From assembly GCA_013694835.1 (NCBI GenBank), contig JACDBP010000009.1, positions 1 through 9,600 on the forward strand: 9,600 nt of DNA. The letters run 5' to 3'. Source of the DNA: Chloroflexota bacterium (GTDB lineage: Bacteria > Chloroflexota > Limnocylindria > Limnocylindrales > CSP1-4). Positions 5,772 through 9,600 of the stretch are shown here, one piece after another (the first letter of the stretch is position 1; each line of letters starts with the position of its first letter). The position numbers and the translations under genes were made by a program. A model generated the notes under the pieces. That model ran no database searches, was not told the origin of the DNA, and saw only the letters and a program-made list of their open reading frames with translations.

Positions 5772-8700
5772 ATGCGGCTGCCCGGCGAGGCCTCGTTACC
5801 TGCGCCAGGACATGCGTCGTTGGGGGCTCTGCTGCGGAAGGTCCCGAATCGTCGTGGGTTCTGGCTGTTCGTGGTGCTCATCGGGGCGCTGCTCGGCCTG
5901 ATGCTGCTCGCCGCCGCGGACTCCAGCCGCAGGGACGTCTGGGACCAGGCCCACCGCAGCATCGCTGCCGTGCTCGGCCTGGCCGTGGCCGCGGACAGCT
6001 GGCGATCAGGCTCGCGTCGCGTGCGCTCGGTGCGGGGCTGGATCGTCGTCGCCTTCGTAGCCTGGACGGTATCGGAGACCCTTCGGCTCGTCGGCCTTGG
6101 GGACCCGAGCTCGCCGCTCCTGGCCATCTCGAGCCTGCTCCTCGCGGGGGTGCTGGTCGCATCTGCGGGCGCCTACCTGGCCAACCTGCGAGGCAAGGTC
6201 GGGCTGCGCGAGGAGATCGCGGTGTACCTGGACGCGGCGGCGGTCTGCGCCGCGGTGACGGGCCTGCTGGTCGCGATCGTCGGCAGCCGCGCCGACGCCG
6301 ACGGTGCAGTGCTGTTGCTGTTGATCCAGGGAGGGCTGTTCCTCAATATCCTCGGAGCCAAGCTCATCCTCGATCTGGCAGTCCTCGCCGAGCTGCGGCT
6401 GCGGGGCGCATACGCGATCATCAGCGGGGTCGCGCTGATCGGAGCCGGTTTCGTCGGTCGCGCGTCCGTCGAAGCGCAGGGCAGTGCGCCCTGGATCTAC
6501 GGTGCCCTGGTCTCAGCGGGCGTCCTCGTCGTGGCGTTCGGCACCGCGACCTTCACGGACAGGGTGGATCCAGGTCGTCGCTACGCGCAGTTGGCGGCCG
6601 GTTTGCGCGGGCTGCTTCCCCTTTCGGCGATCGCTCTCTCTCCCTTCCTGCTACTGGTGGCACAGCAGCCAGGCACCCCGTTGTGGATCGTGCTGACCCT
6701 CGACGGCGCCGTCGGGGTGATGGTGGTCACGGCGGTCGTCCGACAGACCGTCCTGTTGGGGGAGCGGAATGTCGCCCTGCGTCGCCACCGCGACGCCCTC
6801 GCCGAGGCCGAGCGGCGCAGCAAGCAGATCGAGGGCGTGGAGGCCGTCGGCCAACTGCTGGCCTCGACGGGCCCGACCCAGGCAGCCCTCGACAGAGTGG
6901 TGACCCTTCTGTCCGAACGCTTCGGTCATGAGTCCGTGGCGATCTACCTGTGGGACGGATCGATCCTCCGCCACGGTGCGACCCGTGGCTATCCGGACCC
7001 ACTCGCGACCTTCGATGGTTCGCAAGGCATCATCGGGCGCGTGATGCGGACGCGCCGCGCCGAGCTGGTGCCTGACGTTCGGCTGGATCCCGACTACCTG
7101 GAGGGGAAACCGGGCGTCCGGAGCGAGATCTGCGTCCCCTTGAGCGCGGATGGCGAGTTCCTGGGCACGCTCGACGTCGAGTCGACCGGCGCCGATCCGC
7201 TCGACGAGACGGACCTCGCCGCCATCGTTGCGGTCGCCGACCAGCTGGCCGGCGCGATCGCGCTCGGCACGGAGCGTCAACGGGTCGTCCAGGAGAAGGA
7301 CTTCATCGCTGCCGTGCTCGATACCGTCGGCGCGGTGGTGATCGTGTGCGACGAGAACGGAAGGGTGGTGCGCTTCAACGAGGCCTGCGCGGAGGTGAGC
7401 GGCTACAGCGCCGCGGAGCTTCGGGGGCTGACATCGTTCGATTTCCTCGTTCCCCCGGAGGATCTCGACGGCGTTCGGGCCAAACTGGCGGCGCTCAGCG
7501 GCGAGCAGGCGGCCCTCGCTCACGAAAACGACTGGATCCGCAAGGACGGCACTCGCCGCCGCCTCAGTTGGACGAACACGGCCGTGCTCGACGCTCGGGG
7601 GACGGCCCGCTACACCATCGCGACCGGGGTGGACATCACGGAACGGAAGCGACTCGAGGAACAGCTCGCCCATCGAGCGCTGCACGATCCGCTGACGGGG
7701 CTGCCGAACCGCACCCTGCTCATGGACCGGGTGGGACAGGCGCTGACCCGCGGGCGGTCCTCCAACCTGGTCGGCCTGCTCTTCCTCGATGTCGACGACT
7801 TCAAGAGCATCAACGACACGTTGGGGCACGCGACGGGCGACCGGGTGCTCAGGGAGGTCGCAGCACGGTTGAAGACGTGTATCCGGCCGCAGGACACCGC
7901 CGCCCGCATCGGAGGCGACGAGTTCGCGGTGCTCCTCGCGACCCTCGACGGCGAGGGAGATGCGATGGTCGTGGCGGACCGGATCGCCGCTTCGCTGGCC
8001 ATCCCCATCGAGGTCGAATCCGGCGACCTGCACGTGACCGCCAGCATCGGCGTCGCGACCTCCGCCGATGAGGTCGACGGGGCCGAGATGCTGCTGCGTA
8101 GTGCAGACCTCGCGATGTACTGGGTGAAGAGCCATGGTCCCGGGCGCTCCACTGTCTTCCAGCCGACGATGTTCAAGGCCGCGGTGGAGCGCCGTGCGAT
8201 GGAGTCTGGCCTGCGTGCAGCCCTTGACCAGGATGAGTTCGTGGTCCATTACCAGCCCGTCGTCGACCTGACCACGACGGCGCGGGTCGGCGCGGAGGCG
8301 CTGCTCCGCTGGCGGCATCCGGAGCGCGGTCTCCTCCTGCCCGGGGACTTCCTCGTCCTCGCCGAGGAGACCGGCCACATCATCCCCGCCGGCCGGTACG
8401 TCCTGGAGACAGCCTGCCGGCAGGCTCGTCGCTGGCAGCGGCCTGGTTCATCGTTGGGCTGGGTCAGCGTGAACCTCTCGGCTCGACAGTTCCAGCACCA
8501 TGGGCTGGTGGAGGATGTCGAGCGGGCGCTTCACGACGCCGACCTCGCACCGGACCGATTGATTCTCGAGGTCACCGAGAGCCTCCTGATGCACGACACG
8601 CCCGACACGCTCGACAAGCTGCGGGGCCTCAAGGACCTGGGGGTCCAGATCGCCGTCGACGATTTCGGGACGGGGTACTCGTCGCTCAGCTACCTGCGGC

Positions 8701-8993
8701 AGTTCCCGGTGGACATCCTCAAGATCGACCGATCCTTCGTGGCAGGCGTCGCCACGGACCCCAAGCAATCGGCCTTCGTACGGGCCATCGTCGCCCTTGG
8801 CCAGAGCCTGGATCTGCGGATGGTCGCGGAGGGTGTGGAGACGGCGCGGCAGCGTGACGAGTTGCGGCGCATCGGGTGCGAGGAGGCGCAGGGCTACTTC
8901 TTTGCCGAGCCGATGGATGCCGATGCCCTGGAGTCCCTGGAATCGCATTCGAACGTGACCCGACGCCGTCCCTACCGCTCGCAGGTCGCCTGA
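5772..8993 (+). CDS. membrane-anchored GAF-PAS-GGDEF-EAL dual c-di-GMP enzyme
   Basis: A 1073-residue protein; ATG 5772 is preceded by AAGGTGG (5761-5767) at 4 nt. Residues about 28-330 hold roughly ten hydrophobic segments forming a membrane sensor with no recognised name. A short coiled coil (about 331-360) leads to a GAF domain (about 365-500), a PAS domain with the PAC-like end ATGVDITERKR (about 511-626), GGDEF (about 635-795) and EAL (about 815-1060). GGDEF is intact at 714-718, with the metal-site block FLDVDDF (671-677) and the product-inhibition I-site RPQD (705-708) five residues upstream. EAL is intact: EALLRW (842-847), NLSARQF, EVTES, DDFGTGYS (963-970), LKIDRSF, AEGVET and GYFFAEP. 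It should be able both to make c-di-GMP from two GTP and to cleave it to pGpG, with direction set by the sensors. It is transcribed away from the SOS cassette and appears monocistronic. Confidence 0.95.
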   Translation: MRLPGEASLPAPGHASLGALLRKVPNRRGFWLFVVLIGALLGLMLLAAADSSRRDVWDQAHRSIAAVLGLAVAADSWRSGSRRVRSVRGWIVVAFVAWTVSETLRLVGLGDPSSPLLAISSLLLAGVLVASAGAYLANLRGKVGLREEIAVYLDAAAVCAAVTGLLVAIVGSRADADGAVLLLLIQGGLFLNILGAKLILDLAVLAELRLRGAYAIISGVALIGAGFVGRASVEAQGSAPWIYGALVSAGVLVVAFGTATFTDRVDPGRRYAQLAAGLRGLLPLSAIALSPFLLLVAQQPGTPLWIVLTLDGAVGVMVVTAVVRQTVLLGERNVALRRHRDALAEAERRSKQIEGVEAVGQLLASTGPTQAALDRVVTLLSERFGHESVAIYLWDGSILRHGATRGYPDPLATFDGSQGIIGRVMRTRRAELVPDVRLDPDYLEGKPGVRSEICVPLSADGEFLGTLDVESTGADPLDETDLAAIVAVADQLAGAIALGTERQRVVQEKDFIAAVLDTVGAVVIVCDENGRVVRFNEACAEVSGYSAAELRGLTSFDFLVPPEDLDGVRAKLAALSGEQAALAHENDWIRKDGTRRRLSWTNTAVLDARGTARYTIATGVDITERKRLEEQLAHRALHDPLTGLPNRTLLMDRVGQALTRGRSSNLVGLLFLDVDDFKSINDTLGHATGDRVLREVAARLKTCIRPQDTAARIGGDEFAVLLATLDGEGDAMVVADRIAASLAIPIEVESGDLHVTASIGVATSADEVDGAEMLLRSADLAMYWVKSHGPGRSTVFQPTMFKAAVERRAMESGLRAALDQDEFVVHYQPVVDLTTTARVGAEALLRWRHPERGLLLPGDFLVLAEETGHIIPAGRYVLETACRQARRWQRPGSSLGWVSVNLSARQFQHHGLVEDVERALHDADLAPDRLILEVTESLLMHDTPDTLDKLRGLKDLGVQIAVDDFGTGYSSLSYLRQFPVDILKIDRSFVAGVATDPKQSAFVRAIVALGQSLDLRMVAEGVETARQRDELRRIGCEEAQGYFFAEPMDADALESLESHSNVTRRRPYRSQVA

Positions 8994-9037
8994 CACGCAA
9001 GGTCGCGACAGCGGTCGGCCCCGGAACGTGAGGCCCG

Positions 9038-9600
9038 TCAGGCCGCTGCTGCCTCAGCCGCCCCGCGCTCGCCCCACCACTGTTCGAACGCCTCGAAGGT
9101 GGGCTCGATCGCCGCTGCGGCGGGCCGATCCAGGACGTCGAGGGTCTTGAGCCCGTTGCCGGTGATCACGAGCACGACCTCGTCGCCCCGACGCACGGTG
9201 CCCTCGATGACCGCCCGTCGCAGGGCGGCCACGGTCACCCCGCCGGCCGTCTCGGTCAGGATGCCTTCTGATTCGGCGAGCAACCGGATGGCGCTGATCG
9301 TCTCGGCGTCATCAACGCCCAGGATCGAGCCGCCCGAGCCGCGCGCCACCTCGAGCGCCTTGCCGCCGTCCGCGGGCGAGCCGATGGCGAGGGAGCGGAC
9401 CACCGTCGCCGGCACGCGCACCGGCGTCACCGACTCGGAACCATCGCGGAAGGCCGACGCGATCGGCCCACAGCCCGCCGGCTGTCCGCCGACGTAGCGC
9501 GACCGCACACCATCGACGAGCCCGACCGCGAACAGCTCGGAGGACCCCTTGTCGAGCTTCGTATAGAGCGAGCCGGACGCCAGCGGTGCGACCACCACAT
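9038..9600 (-). CDS. thrC: threonine synthase, C-terminal part, 5' end outside window
   Basis: The frame is open to the window edge and stops at TGA 9040-9038, giving the last 187 or so residues of an enzyme usually around 350-420 long. VVAPLASGSLYTKLDKG, the GGQPAGCGPIASAF stretch, SLAIGSPADGGKALEVAR, IRLLAESEGILTETAGGVTVAALR and VITGNGLKT are characteristic of threonine synthase within fold type II PLP enzymes. The enzyme converts O-phospho-L-homoserine to L-threonine and phosphate in the cytoplasm, using PLP; the PLP-binding lysine is in the missing N-terminal part. The GTG at 9598 is an internal valine codon, not a start. The C-terminus carries a short Ala/Glu-rich tail (WWGERGAAEAAAA), a minor lineage extension. 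It converges with the GGDEF-EAL gene, with 44 nt between the stop codons. Confidence 0.93.
   Translation of the reverse strand, partial: VVVAPLASGSLYTKLDKGSSELFAVGLVDGVRSRYVGGQPAGCGPIASAFRDGSESVTPVRVPATVVRSLAIGSPADGGKALEVARGSGGSILGVDDAETISAIRLLAESEGILTETAGGVTVAALRRAVIEGTVRRGDEVVLVITGNGLKTLDVLDRPAAAAIEPTFEAFEQWWGERGAAEAAAA

Noticed and set aside
5129..6931. 600-codon plus-strand frame spanning the imuA start, GNAT fragment and start of the GGDEF-EAL gene
   Set aside because: It crosses three features and a promoter region, and its translation is Arg/Pro/Gly-rich without any domain.
6651..8378. 575-codon open frame on the minus strand opposite the GGDEF-EAL gene
   Set aside because: It is antisense to a protein with intact, recognisable domain motifs. 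Long antisense frames are common where GC-rich codon bias removes stops, and its His/Arg/Gly-rich translation matches no family.
9029..9056. TGAGGC ... GCCTCA stem at the 3' end of threonine synthase as a terminator
   Set aside because: Six base pairs with a 16-nt loop, reaching into the coding sequence; too weak to call.

Overview
The window is GC-rich (well over half G+C by eye, with strong third-position G/C bias and long antisense shadow ORFs) and looks like ordinary chromosomal DNA of a high-GC bacterium. The gene types (a DUF6504-like protein next to an ImuA/ImuB pair, a Gram-positive-type LexA box, a GAF-PAS-GGDEF-EAL protein) fit Actinomycetota or a high-GC Chloroflexota lineage. I cannot place it more closely without searches. 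No mobile element, CRISPR array, rRNA or tRNA was seen.

Layout: (1) 1-821, plus strand: the C-terminal part of an M23 (LytM-type) zinc metallopeptidase, cut by the window edge. (2) 910-2586, plus: a complete HerA/DUF853 (YjgR-like) ATPase. (3) 2587-2818: intergenic DNA between convergent genes, holding a perfect 12-bp hairpin. (4) 5331 down to 2819, minus: a compact SOS mutagenesis cassette, imuA-imuB-DUF6504, with overlapping reading frames. It is driven by a clear sigma70-type promoter (TTGACG, 16 nt, TAGTAT) with a LexA operator, TAGAAC-N4-GTTCTA, lying on it. (5) 5321-5602, minus: the N-terminal part of a GNAT acetyltransferase, whose stop codon lies inside the LexA box. (6) 5772-8993, plus: a 1073-residue membrane-anchored c-di-GMP protein with about ten transmembrane helices, GAF, PAS, GGDEF (with I-site) and EAL domains, all key motifs intact. 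(7) 9038-9600, minus: the C-terminal part of threonine synthase, cut by the window edge.

The most coherent system is the SOS cassette. A RecA-like ImuA is made first. ImuB is a Y-family polymerase fold that has lost two of its three catalytic carboxylates but keeps a beta-clamp-binding motif (QLGLF). A DUF6504 protein is translationally coupled at the end. The usual catalytic partner DnaE2/ImuC is not in the window and would have to be encoded elsewhere. The other genes (cell-wall hydrolase, HerA-like ATPase, c-di-GMP enzyme, threonine synthase) show no obvious functional link to the cassette.
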